A DNA stretch of 14,204 bases, from positions 1 to 14,204 of the forward strand of contig JALPMN010000547.1 in assembly GCA_024243835.1 (NCBI GenBank), read 5' to 3'. Position 1 is the first letter of the stretch. Each line of letters begins with the position of its first letter. The notes under the pieces are model-generated. The model was not told the origin of the DNA. It ran no database searches and saw only the letters and a program-made list of their open reading frames with translations. The translations under genes were made by a program, and so were the position numbers. The stretch comes from Enteropsectra breve (Eukaryota; Microsporidia). Shown piece by piece: positions 5,464-14,116 of this stretch.

Positions 5464-7191
5464 ATGCTAAAAGATATGGTGCATCTGGGGATAATAGTGC
5501 TCGGATGTTGCTCTGCAGCAAATCCTCTTCTCCACCGCACACAAGACTACCAAGGCATTTTCTTGAAAGCCACCGAGGTGAACATAATTAAAGAAATAAT
5601 CAGCAAGCCTGAATACCTGCAAATAGGCCAAAACAGAAACATCTCCTCGGAGACCAGAAAATGCATGGAGCTGGTAAACAAAATTGATGAGAAGTGTCTG
5701 CTCATGTATGAGGTGATACTAAATGCCCTGAGGCACAACTGCTGGATAGACGAGAGGTATACGCAGTACCAAAGCAGCGCTATAAACTATATCACCGAGC
5801 TGTGGAAAAACAGAATGCTGCAGGACAAGAGCTATGGGGAGCTTGAAATGTATTTAAAAGAGATTCAGGAAGCAAGCAAGGGGAACTGTCCAACAATAAA
5901 ATCTGATGATGCAGACGAGAGCAAGCTGTTAGTTTCGCTTATGGAAATTCAAAAGGGATACAGAGCACAGGAGGCATTTTTGTACAGCATTGGGGCGTTG
6001 CACCGAACACACTATAACTTTAAAATAACTGAGCATAGCATACTGTCTGAGTTTCTCTACAAAGAGTTTTTCAAGGCACGCCTTGCCCACTACGCCAGTA
6101 AGTATGCCAGCAAAACGGAAAATGTTGTTAAAAGGAACTATGTAGAGCTGCTTTGCGCACGAAATGATAATTTTACAACACCGGGCGACCGAGAAAAAGT
6201 TATCGATCTTTTGTCTATTCCAGAAGACAGCAAAAGTAAAATTTTAAATATGCAACTGAAATATGGAAGTTGCGATTCAAGCCGGCAATCCAGTGCCATA
6301 GAAAACTATGACAGCGAGTCTGATGATGTTAATTCGTTATTAAGTTATCAGCCGTATAAATCAGTATATGAGCTAAATCAGAGTGATATGAATATCCCAT
6401 GTAGCAGCTTTCAGGCACTAAGTGGAAGTAATATAGAGCCAAGACAGTTTGTTAAAGATCCTGTAGCAGCGATAGATCCGAGCATCACGGCGAGTCAATA
6501 TGACAGCTGGACCTCAGATTCGAGCCTGAGTTCTAGCGATGATTCTAGCAGCGATTCAAGTTCGTCCTCAAGTGATGATTCAAGTTCAGAGAGCAATTCT
6601 ACAAGCGAGGACTCTGATTCCAGCGATGAGGAAAATAGCAGATGCTCAATTTGCGATTCTAGCAAAAATACAGCAAGTTCAGGATCCAGCACGTCTGCTA
6701 GTCGAAGTCGGGCTAGCACAGGCTCTTCGCTTTCTAGTAGCTATGCCAGTACGGGTTCTTCACACACAAGTAGCTACACAAGCAGCTCATCTGGTACTAC
6801 TTCAAGCAGTTCTTCCAGTACAAGTAAAAATCTAAAAGCGAATAAGGAAGATGAAAATATCTACTGTTCAAATGTTGATGTCGAGTATGTCATGGAATAC
6901 GACCTAGGTTTCATTGGAGAAGCCACAGAAGAATGTGAGGAATCAAAGGAGGCTAAGCTTATGCCTAGGGAACCCAAGCCAAGAATCCAAAAAGTATCTT
7001 TTTATGATGAGCAGTGCAACAGCAAAAGTGAAGGGCCAGATAATACAGAAAAAAGTGTTGAGGTGCAAGAAGCTTCTATCTTGGACAGTAATAATGAAAT
7101 CCATGATGGCATATTTCTCTTGTTAGAGAAAATTATCATTGAGCAGGAAGCGATGGCAAACGTTCCATCTGAAAGCCCAATGGAGAATTAA
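5464..7191 (+). CDS. Predicted secreted protein with Ser/Asp-rich domain
   Basis: 575 residues with ATG 5464 after an in-frame TAA (5458-5460); an alternative start at 5476 (Met5) would give a tighter signal peptide. Residues about 6-20 form a hydrophobic core ending in small residues (GCCSAAN), as in a cleavable signal peptide. Residues about 30-265 look helical and charged, with scattered Cys (67, 78, 93, 142, 231). Residues 351-454 contain 57 Ser in 104 by my count: first an acidic Ser/Asp/Glu part (351-390), then a Ser/Thr/Gly/Tyr part with an 11-residue tandem repeat. A CSIC pair sits at 394-397 and a KVSF motif at 510-513. The tail is acidic. I recognise no family. Spore-wall, polar-tube-associated or host-directed secreted protein are all possible by inference. 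Many Ser are candidates for casein-kinase-type phosphorylation or O-glycosylation. Confidence 0.88.
   Translation: MLKDMVHLGIIVLGCCSAANPLLHRTQDYQGIFLKATEVNIIKEIISKPEYLQIGQNRNISSETRKCMELVNKIDEKCLLMYEVILNALRHNCWIDERYTQYQSSAINYITELWKNRMLQDKSYGELEMYLKEIQEASKGNCPTIKSDDADESKLLVSLMEIQKGYRAQEAFLYSIGALHRTHYNFKITEHSILSEFLYKEFFKARLAHYASKYASKTENVVKRNYVELLCARNDNFTTPGDREKVIDLLSIPEDSKSKILNMQLKYGSCDSSRQSSAIENYDSESDDVNSLLSYQPYKSVYELNQSDMNIPCSSFQALSGSNIEPRQFVKDPVAAIDPSITASQYDSWTSDSSLSSSDDSSSDSSSSSSDDSSSESNSTSEDSDSSDEENSRCSICDSSKNTASSGSSTSASRSRASTGSSLSSSYASTGSSHTSSYTSSSSGTTSSSSSSTSKNLKANKEDENIYCSNVDVEYVMEYDLGFIGEATEECEESKEAKLMPREPKPRIQKVSFYDEQCNSKSEGPDNTEKSVEVQEASILDSNNEIHDGIFLLLEKIIIEQEAMANVPSESPMEN
6514..6825 (+). 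repeat. Ser-rich low-complexity coding region
   Basis: It encodes residues 351-454 of the secreted protein. Serine is written with a mixture of AGC, AGT, TCT, TCA, TCC and TCG codons, so the bias is at the protein level and not a plain DNA microsatellite. The first 40 residues alternate Ser runs with Asp/Glu; the rest is Ser/Thr/Gly/Ala with Tyr. Confidence 0.8.
6712..6777 (+). repeat. Two tandem copies of an 11-codon repeat
   Basis: ASTGSSLSSSY (6712-6744) is followed directly by ASTGSSHTSSY (6745-6777), 9 of 11 residues identical. The DNA copies differ at many third positions, so the duplication is old or is held by protein-level selection. Confidence 0.7.
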
Positions 7192-7742
7192 AGGTAAATA
7201 CCGGAACATCTCAAAGCACTCGAAGAAATTGTGATGAATTGTCAATTAAATAACCTCTTTGTATCAATACTGTCTTCTTACCATTAAAATTAAACGGCTA
7301 TAAACCGAATAATTTTCTAAAGCGATAGCAGACGGTATAATACGCTATATTTCTGTATGAGAATTGTAAAACGAAGATTTTAAAGGAAAATAATTAAAAG
7401 ATTGATAACTAGATAACACTTTACATTCTGTTAATCAATTACGACTATTTAAATATATAGACAAGTTCATTTTTTAAAAAATTAGTCAGATTTAATTTGA
7501 AGCCAGTATGAAGTTTAAGGAAGCATAGTTCAACTGTATTTTTACAAATGAATGGATTCATTAATAGCAAGCAGTTATAAAGCTTTTCGTACAATCACCA
7601 CAACATCAATACAAGTCCCGCATATTCTAAGTATATTTCAACCCAAATTGAGTGATACAACATCTGATGTATTAAAGGCAGCACTATATTAAACAGTAAG
7701 GCTAAAATATTTTTAAGAAACAAAAATTAGTAATATAATCCT
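7192..7742. other. Convergent intergenic region, 551 bases
   Basis: AT-rich spacer between the 3' ends of the secreted-protein gene (+) and IleRS (-). It has no reading frame or RNA gene I can support and no clear AATAAA for either gene. The palindrome AATGAAT-GG-ATTCATT lies at 7547-7562. Confidence 0.6.
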
Positions 7743-10700
7743 TTAATCTTTCTTGAACAATGCGACGCTAATTCGTTCCTTATTGTACTCAAACTCGGCA
7801 CTGCCCATATTCTTTCCTGAAGCACCAAATAGAATTTCAGGATAATACGCAGAGACAATATCAGCTAGCTCTTTGTTTTCCAGGCTCACACAGACGATAT
7901 CGGCAACAATAAGCCCAAAGGATTTTCTCATCTTCTGCACAAACGAGTAGAACTCACGTGCATCGGCCATATCTCGAATCGTTTTATTTTCAGAGACATC
8001 GAGTATAATTCCAAAGGATCCGAATGTTTTGCTGTTTTCTTCACTTTCAAAGCTCTTGTCAATTAAAACATCATCCTTGCTGATCGTGCAGCCACTAACA
8101 GCTACATTTCCATGTTTGCAAATCTCTCTGATCTCTGTTGAACCCAATTTAGCAATAATTTTCATTTTTTCCTTCATTGTCGCCATATCCTTTCTCAGAG
8201 CCTCGAAGCATGGCTTGACTGTTGTCTTAAATGAGTATTTGTCTTCTTTTTCGTATTCAACAGCCAGAATGTTGCACTCTGATCTGAGCATTTCATCATA
8301 TTCCCTTACACTTTCTAAGAACTGGCTGTCGGCAACAATTTTTACTGCATTTAAAGGCCTTTTAAGCTTGAGAGTATATTTTTCACGCATATGGCGTATC
8401 GCCTCAATCACATCCTTAGTCTTTTCAAAAGAGTGTGTTGCTGCAGTCGCCTTTGGATACATGCAGTGATGTACTGATTGCGGAGCATCTGAGTTATTTC
8501 TGCGCTTCATAACTGACTGGTAGCAATATTCACTGAAAAACGGAGTAAATGGCGCCATTATAATAGAGAAATTCTCAAGTAGCTCTCCCAGCATCTTGCC
8601 GTTAGCTCTGAGCTGCTTTCTGTTAATACGAATATACCAGTTGCTCAGATCATCGATGAATTTCAGCACATGCCCAAGAACCTGAGTTATCTGCAGTGTG
8701 AGTCCTGCGTTTGTGATTCTCTCGCAGAATGTGCGGTAGCTTGCCATAATCCACTCATCCATGTGCGAAGCTGCCTGTTCTTCATTTGAAAGCTCACAGT
8801 CCATGAAGAAGCTCAGCGAGTTGTACCACGGAAGCAAAACATTTTTTGTAATCTCTGCAACACCCTCTTCACTGAATCTAAGATTTTCAGCCACCACTAC
8901 TGGAGAGCTGATTAAATAAAGCCTTAGAGAATCTGCTCCATGCTTGTTGAAAACATCATTTGGATCTGGATAATTCTTCAATCGCTTAGACATTTTTTTG
9001 CCGTCGTGTGCCAGCACAATTCCAAAGCAAATCACATTTTTAAACGCTGGCTTGTCAAAGAGCAAAGTCGAAATGACATGGAGGGTGTAGAACCATCCGC
9101 GTGTCTGGTCAATTCCCTCTCCGATAAAATCGGCTGGAAATCTGTTTTTAGACAAAAATTCGTTTTTAAGCGAGAGCTCCTGGAGTCGCTTTACATCATC
9201 CTTCTCTGTGAATGGCCAGTGATCCTGGGAGTACGGCATAGACCCACTTTCAAACCAGCAGTCCAAAACCTCTTCAGTGCGCCTGTAAGTCTTACCGTTT
9301 TTCTCAATCACCAGATCATCAATGTACTGTCGGTGCAAGTCATCAGCCCGCACACCAGTCAGAGCCTCGAGTTCGTCAACTGAGCCAACACAAATCATGT
9401 CGCTAAAGTCTTCAGTAACCCAAATTGGAATTGGAGTGCCCCAGAACCTGTTTCTTCCCACGGCCCAGTCCCTGCACTGGTCAAGCCAGTTATGGAACCT
9501 TTTATATTTAATATCGGCAGGCACCCAATTAATAAGCTCGTTATTTTTCAAAAGCCTGTCCTTCGCATCTTTAACCCGGATAAACCAATTGGGAACAAGT
9601 TTGTATATCAATGGTGTGTCACTTCTCCAGCAGAACGGATAGCTGTGCATGACAGACTCCTTCATAAGCACTCGATCTTTAATATCTTTTAATATTATTT
9701 TGTCCAGGTCTTTGATATAAATTCCCTTGTATGGCTCGAGGGTAAAGCATCCATTCTCATCGACAGGGCACGGTGCATTTCCATTATCTTCAATAAGACC
9801 GTGCTGAATGCATGTCTTGTGGTCCTCTTCACCAAATGCTGGCGCGCAGTGCACTATAGCAGTTCCGTTTGAATCACTGACAAAATCAGCTGAATACACC
9901 CTGAAGAACTTTTTCTCTCTAAGATGCTCGAAATAATCAAAGGGCTGGCGATACTCGCAGCCAACAAGCTCGGCGCCTGTGACTGTAGCCACAACCGATG
10001 CATCCTTAAAATAGACTTTCTGTCTGTCTTCATGAATCACAAAATACCTGTTGTTGTGTGCAAAAATGCTGTAAACAAAATCTTTGTTAACGATAAGCGC
10101 ACAGTTGGCAGGCAGTGTCCATGGTGTTGTTGTCCACGCGACAAGCTCGACATCTAGGCCTTTTATTGGCTTCAGGAGCGGGAAGCTGATAAGAACAGAG
10201 GGATCGTGCACATCTTTGTAATTCTGATTCGCCTCAAAATTGCTCAGCGGTGTTTTGCATGCTGTTGAAAAAGGCATGACTTTGTAGCCGCGATACACGA
10301 GATTTTTATTAAAAAGCTGCTTAAAGATAAACCAGGTAGATTCCATGAATGATTTGTCCATGGTTTTATAGCCGTTGTCGAAATCAGCCCAACGTCCCAT
10401 TCTCGCAACGGTTTCTTTCCACTGGGAGGAATACTTCATCACGATGCTCTTGCACTCATCGTTATACTTTGCAATTCCCATCTCGAGAACCTGTGCACGG
10501 TCGGTTATCTTTAGACTCTTGTCAATTTCATACTCAACGGGAAGGCCGTGACAGTCCCAGCCAAAACGCCGGTCAACACGGTAATCCTGCTGGAACATAA
10601 AACGCCCTATCATGTCTTTAATCGTGCCGCTCAGAATGTGTCCATAGTGGGGGAGTCCTGTGGCAAATGGAGGCCCATCATAAAATACATAGTCCTTTTT

Positions 10701-10802
10701 ATCTTTCGATAGCTCTTTGCACTTATTGAATGCGTCTGTCTCTTGCCAGTACTTAAGAACCTCTTCTTCAGCTTTTGGAAATTGTATATTTTTGCCAAAC
10801 AT
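7743..10802 (-). CDS. ILS1: Isoleucyl-tRNA synthetase, cytosolic
   Basis: 1019 residues from ATG 10802. This class Ia synthetase charges tRNA-Ile with isoleucine and edits misactivated valine. Visible in order: GPPFATGLPHYGH at 43-55 (HYGH is the eukaryotic form of HIGH), the CP1 editing domain with AWTTTPWTLPAN at 222-233 and GTAIVHCAPAFGEEDH at 313-328, GRNRFWGTPIPIW at 449-461, DCWFESGSMPY at 514-524, the IGEGIDQTRGWFYTLH stretch from 560, and KKMSKR at 602-607. An anticodon-binding helical domain follows, including WYIRINRKQLR near 722-732. It is slightly shorter than yeast Ils1 (1072) and lacks the long vertebrate C-terminal extension. The frame continues upstream to a TTG at 10841, but the conserved N-terminus fits Met at 10802. 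No targeting sequence is evident, so it acts in the cytosol. Confidence 0.97.
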   Translation of the reverse strand: MFGKNIQFPKAEEEVLKYWQETDAFNKCKELSKDKKDYVFYDGPPFATGLPHYGHILSGTIKDMIGRFMFQQDYRVDRRFGWDCHGLPVEYEIDKSLKITDRAQVLEMGIAKYNDECKSIVMKYSSQWKETVARMGRWADFDNGYKTMDKSFMESTWFIFKQLFNKNLVYRGYKVMPFSTACKTPLSNFEANQNYKDVHDPSVLISFPLLKPIKGLDVELVAWTTTPWTLPANCALIVNKDFVYSIFAHNNRYFVIHEDRQKVYFKDASVVATVTGAELVGCEYRQPFDYFEHLREKKFFRVYSADFVSDSNGTAIVHCAPAFGEEDHKTCIQHGLIEDNGNAPCPVDENGCFTLEPYKGIYIKDLDKIILKDIKDRVLMKESVMHSYPFCWRSDTPLIYKLVPNWFIRVKDAKDRLLKNNELINWVPADIKYKRFHNWLDQCRDWAVGRNRFWGTPIPIWVTEDFSDMICVGSVDELEALTGVRADDLHRQYIDDLVIEKNGKTYRRTEEVLDCWFESGSMPYSQDHWPFTEKDDVKRLQELSLKNEFLSKNRFPADFIGEGIDQTRGWFYTLHVISTLLFDKPAFKNVICFGIVLAHDGKKMSKRLKNYPDPNDVFNKHGADSLRLYLISSPVVVAENLRFSEEGVAEITKNVLLPWYNSLSFFMDCELSNEEQAASHMDEWIMASYRTFCERITNAGLTLQITQVLGHVLKFIDDLSNWYIRINRKQLRANGKMLGELLENFSIIMAPFTPFFSEYCYQSVMKRRNNSDAPQSVHHCMYPKATAATHSFEKTKDVIEAIRHMREKYTLKLKRPLNAVKIVADSQFLESVREYDEMLRSECNILAVEYEKEDKYSFKTTVKPCFEALRKDMATMKEKMKIIAKLGSTEIREICKHGNVAVSGCTISKDDVLIDKSFESEENSKTFGSFGIILDVSENKTIRDMADAREFYSFVQKMRKSFGLIVADIVCVSLENKELADIVSAYYPEILFGASGKNMGSAEFEYNKERISVALFKKD

Positions 10803-10825
10803 GGAGAACAATTTTTGCAAAATTT
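10803..10825 (-). promoter_or_regulatory. IleRS promoter: CTCC next to ATG and AAATTT
   Basis: On the minus strand the ATG is directly preceded by CTCC, a weak CCC-like signal, and an AAATTT lies about 20 bases upstream (plus-strand 10820-10825). The same signal pair precedes RPL4 and SRP19. The motifs overlap the open frame upstream of the ATG, which argues that this stretch is promoter and not coding. Confidence 0.4.
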
Positions 10826-11839
10826 TTATAATTGTTGGCAAAAATCATGACACAAAGTGATATTCAAAACGTGCATTCGAATGTAAAGCATGCATATGTC
10901 CAGCTTATTTTAGCACTAATATTATTTTAAGTGTAACTAGTTAGTAATACGAGTGCTTCGATCCTTAATAAAAGATTTAATTAATCACAAAATTTTTAAT
11001 TAAATCATCGTGCAATTTCATGAGCTTATATATTGGTTATGAATATACCACTTTTTAAAATGTAAATATACTTTTCTGCAGGTATTTAAAAAGCTGTGTA
11101 TTGCGATAGAACGATAGATAAATGTCTTAGTGCACTTTTTCTGCTTTAAAAAAAGAATCTTTTTTTTCAATAGATAGAAAACAATAGCTTAGATTCATTT
11201 TTAGAGTTTCTTGGAATAAAGTTTATTAAGCTCAGAAGATCTTTTACTTTTACGAAATAAAGTACTGCCTTTTGATGATGATTAAAGATTATGAGTCTTT
11301 GATGTTTCTTTGCATCGCTTAAGCTTGTTCGAGCAGCTAATACTATAAAATGAGACTTGACTAGAAAGAAATGCTCGACGGATCAATATGAAACAAGAAT
11401 TTTTCCATATACCAATAACTTCCTATACTCATAAGACGGTTGTATAAATTAAAGATTCATTATTCCAAATACATTGCCGGCGCTCAAACTTAAATTTTAA
11501 TGAGAAAGATTTGAATATGTGGACTCGGAACACTGGTATGCCAATGTGCACAGACAGGATTCACTGAGTCGTAGAAAAGATTTGCTGCTTGTTAATGACT
11601 AATTAATACAATTCAAGAATGAAAATATTCAGCGGACTAAATACTTACCACTTAATAGTATTTAGACCAAAAAAGTCTTGTTCTTCTAATAATAGCATAT
11701 GAAACAGTTCATACTCTAAAATTGACCAAAATAATATTAAAATTTGTATCTAAAGCCATGCCTTCTTGCAAACTGATTTTTTGTACTTTGTTAAAATAGT
11801 TTTTTGCATGCTAACAAATATTAATTGGTTTTGAGCAAG
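10803..11839. other. Long divergent intergenic region, 1037 bases
   Basis: This is the longest gap in the window, between the starts of IleRS (-) and the TFIIIC-like gene (+). Scanning for T-arm-like sequences gave only false hits (TTCGAG near 11328 and TTCGAT near 10958, neither with a pairing stem). Reading frames are all very short. A GC-richer island at about 11470-11580 can fold into a branched hairpin and may be an RNA gene; see findings. The rest is AT-rich with nothing I can name. Confidence 0.6.
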
Positions 11840-14116
11840 ATGTATTTTACCCCTCTGATGAAAGAACTTGAAAAATACTATGGAGTTAAGATAAAAAGGA
11901 AGTTTTCACTCCATAAGCTTATCAGCAACTCACAGAGATACATTTCGAAGCAGAAGGCAGAGAAACAGCTCAAGGAAGCGAACAGGCTGTTTGTCAGGGG
12001 AGCATATGATCAGGCCCTTGGTCTTCTGGAAAACATCATCAAGCTCAATCCGATGGAGCACAAGGCGTTTTATCTTCTTGGGCTTATCCACGAGGAACGG
12101 GGAAATGCAGAAAAGGCAGCAACGAGCTACTACCTCTGTGCGGCAATCAAAAACAACGATACGTCCATGTGGAAGAAAGCACTATTTCTAACGTCGCAAA
12201 TCAAGGACGAAAAGAGACAAATACAGGCGCTCGAAAAGATCTGCAGAAAGGAGCCCACCAGAGATCTTCTTACACAAAAACTGGAATGCCTACAGAGTTT
12301 AAACAAAAAGTACTGGACTGTTGGCTGCGAAATCGAGTTGTTCTCTTTCAACGGCGTTGATAATTCAGTGTTTGAGAAGTTTGAGAACTTGCACCATAAA
12401 GTTACGCTTAAAATGATAACAAGCAAATTGGCGCGCAGCATCGTCCAGAATAAAGATGCACAGACAGAATTCTTTGTTCGCAACACAATTCTGGCATTTT
12501 ACAGGTCGGAGGACTGGGACAGTATAGTGGATATTTACAATGAACACTATCAGCAATATTCCCAGGACATGCCAGCGGAAATGATAATTGTGATGCATAT
12601 AGCCGCTAAAAAGTCGTCAGTTTCGGCCAAGAAGAACGAATTGTTTGACAACAATCCTTTCCGCAACAATACTCTTTGGACAAGCATGCCGAAGAAAGCT
12701 TATGTGATTGACTTGGCCGAGTTTTATGAAAGCATTTGTGACATCCCAGCAGCAATAGAGATATACGATATCTTGCTCGAAAAATACGAGTGCAGCGAGT
12801 ATATTTCTAAGATAGGAGATCTCTATGCCTTAAACGGAAATGACGAGGAGGCACTAAATTCGTACCTTGAGGCGCTTTCTGCCGATCCAACAAATATCGA
12901 GGCAAAGGCCAAGGTATATGAAATACACAAAACATCACAGACAGATCTTGGACATTCACAGAATGAACTGGATCCCGATGAGTACCAAATAGCCTCTGAT
13001 GTTTACAGACACAAAGAAGAGAATGAGAGAGTCACCAAAAGCGAATTTAGATTTCCACAGAAAAAATGCAAGGAAATGAGAATGAAATACGACTTGGCAA
13101 ACAATGTTCTGAGACAAAATCCAGCTGATTTTCCCAAGCACACAAAAGAGCTGCTGGATGATTTCTTCAGCAATGCATTCGTTACACTGAAATACAAGAA
13201 TTTCGACACCTTTAAAGAGCAACACGAAAAAGCAACGATGACCGCAGGATTAATTGGATATGAAGAAATAATTAAAAAGAGAAATGAGACCAGCAGGTTG
13301 ATAAGAATCAGTTCACTGCACGGACTCGATGTGGAAGAATGGCTTTATGTCGTGAAACAAACAGTGTATATTCATATTAGCCTTGGGGAATATCAAAAGG
13401 CTAACGATATTATTTTCAAGGCAGTAGAGGCCTCTGTGTTCAAAAAGCCAGAATTCCTGCTGCAGCTGTATTTCCTCGGGTTCAAAATAAACTTGAACAT
13501 GCAGAATCTGGACAACATCATTAGTATTGTCAGGAAAATGGCATTTTCTTACGATCCAAGTGCGCTTTATCTGCTGTTCTTTTTTGTGCAGTTTTTCAAG
13601 GATTACTTTATGAGTACAAGATGGAGTGAGATTGTGCGCACCTTTTTGAAAAGTTTGAAGAATAAATCTTTAAACGCAACTGGTGGATCACAGGAAATGG
13701 ACACCAGCAGATCCTTTTTGGTTGCAAGTCTGCAACTGCCACGCTATTTGTATAACGTAACCTTTGAAAATATCAGTAAAACGGGGCAATCTGAAGATGC
13801 AGGCACAAGAACAGTTTCTGCAGCAACACTATTATTGCACTCTAAGAGCAGACTCGTTAAAGATCGCATGAAATATGCCAAAGAGGGCATCAAAATCTTA
13901 ACAGAGAGCCCAAACAGCGCTTCCAAGATGTACAACATAGCCAAGGCGTATCATTTTTATGGCTATTTTGCGCAGGCCGAAAAATATTACCTCAAAGTTA
14001 TCGAAGGCCCAGATGCCCAGCTGAAAAAGATGGCTATCTTTAATTTGTCGCTGATTTTCAAGAAAAACAAGAGCAAGAATATTTACAAGCATGTTTTGTC
14101 AAAGTTTGATTCGTGA
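11840..14116 (+). CDS. TFC4: TPR protein, likely TFIIIC subunit tau131/Tfc4 (GTF3C3)
   Basis: 758 residues. Tau131 is the TPR scaffold of TFIIIC that recruits TFIIIB (Brf1/Bdp1) to tRNA and other RNA polymerase III genes in the nucleus. TPR units are visible at about 42-75 (EANRLFVRGAYDQALGLLEN), 76-109 (AFYLLGLIHEERGNAEKAAT) and 110-140. A further unit lies at 319-352 (IGDLYALNGNDEEALNSYLE), and a C-terminal one starts near MYNIAKAYHFYGYFAQAEKY. The N-terminal array, with AA-I-nnD--W and RQ-QALEKICRKEP after it, closely follows the family, as does the end (IFNLSLIFKKN). Yeast (1025) and human (886) proteins are longer, partly in their acidic N-termini, which are missing here. ATG 11840 is the first ATG after an in-frame TAA at 11822; TTG 11825 is not a credible start. 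A generic TPR protein such as an APC/C subunit is the alternative. Confidence 0.78.
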   Translation: MYFTPLMKELEKYYGVKIKRKFSLHKLISNSQRYISKQKAEKQLKEANRLFVRGAYDQALGLLENIIKLNPMEHKAFYLLGLIHEERGNAEKAATSYYLCAAIKNNDTSMWKKALFLTSQIKDEKRQIQALEKICRKEPTRDLLTQKLECLQSLNKKYWTVGCEIELFSFNGVDNSVFEKFENLHHKVTLKMITSKLARSIVQNKDAQTEFFVRNTILAFYRSEDWDSIVDIYNEHYQQYSQDMPAEMIIVMHIAAKKSSVSAKKNELFDNNPFRNNTLWTSMPKKAYVIDLAEFYESICDIPAAIEIYDILLEKYECSEYISKIGDLYALNGNDEEALNSYLEALSADPTNIEAKAKVYEIHKTSQTDLGHSQNELDPDEYQIASDVYRHKEENERVTKSEFRFPQKKCKEMRMKYDLANNVLRQNPADFPKHTKELLDDFFSNAFVTLKYKNFDTFKEQHEKATMTAGLIGYEEIIKKRNETSRLIRISSLHGLDVEEWLYVVKQTVYIHISLGEYQKANDIIFKAVEASVFKKPEFLLQLYFLGFKINLNMQNLDNIISIVRKMAFSYDPSALYLLFFFVQFFKDYFMSTRWSEIVRTFLKSLKNKSLNATGGSQEMDTSRSFLVASLQLPRYLYNVTFENISKTGQSEDAGTRTVSAATLLLHSKSRLVKDRMKYAKEGIKILTESPNSASKMYNIAKAYHFYGYFAQAEKYYLKVIEGPDAQLKKMAIFNLSLIFKKNKSKNIYKHVLSKFDS

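Noticed and set aside
7547..7562. Perfect 7-base inverted repeat AATGAAT-GG-ATTCATT
   Set aside because: It is short, isolated and AT-rich in a convergent spacer; likely chance.
8029..10600. Plus-strand frames of 66-147 codons
   Set aside because: They lie antisense to the unmistakable IleRS coding sequence.
10803..10841. 13-codon N-terminal extension of IleRS from a TTG
   Set aside because: It has no ATG, overlaps AAATTT and CTCC promoter motifs, and lies outside the conserved IleRS N-terminus.
11236..11275. CTTTTAC resembling the U5 snRNA loop
   Set aside because: The GCC preceding the loop and the flanking stem are missing, and no Sm site follows.
11273..11340. TGATGATGA resembling a C/D snoRNA C box
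   Set aside because: No CTGA D box or terminal stem occurs at a suitable distance.
11318..11345. GTTCGAG resembling a tRNA T-arm
   Set aside because: The 5-base T-stem does not form and no acceptor or anticodon arm is present upstream.
11825..11839. Five-codon extension of the TFIIIC-like gene from a TTG
   Set aside because: The frame has a TAA at 11822 and the first ATG is 11840.
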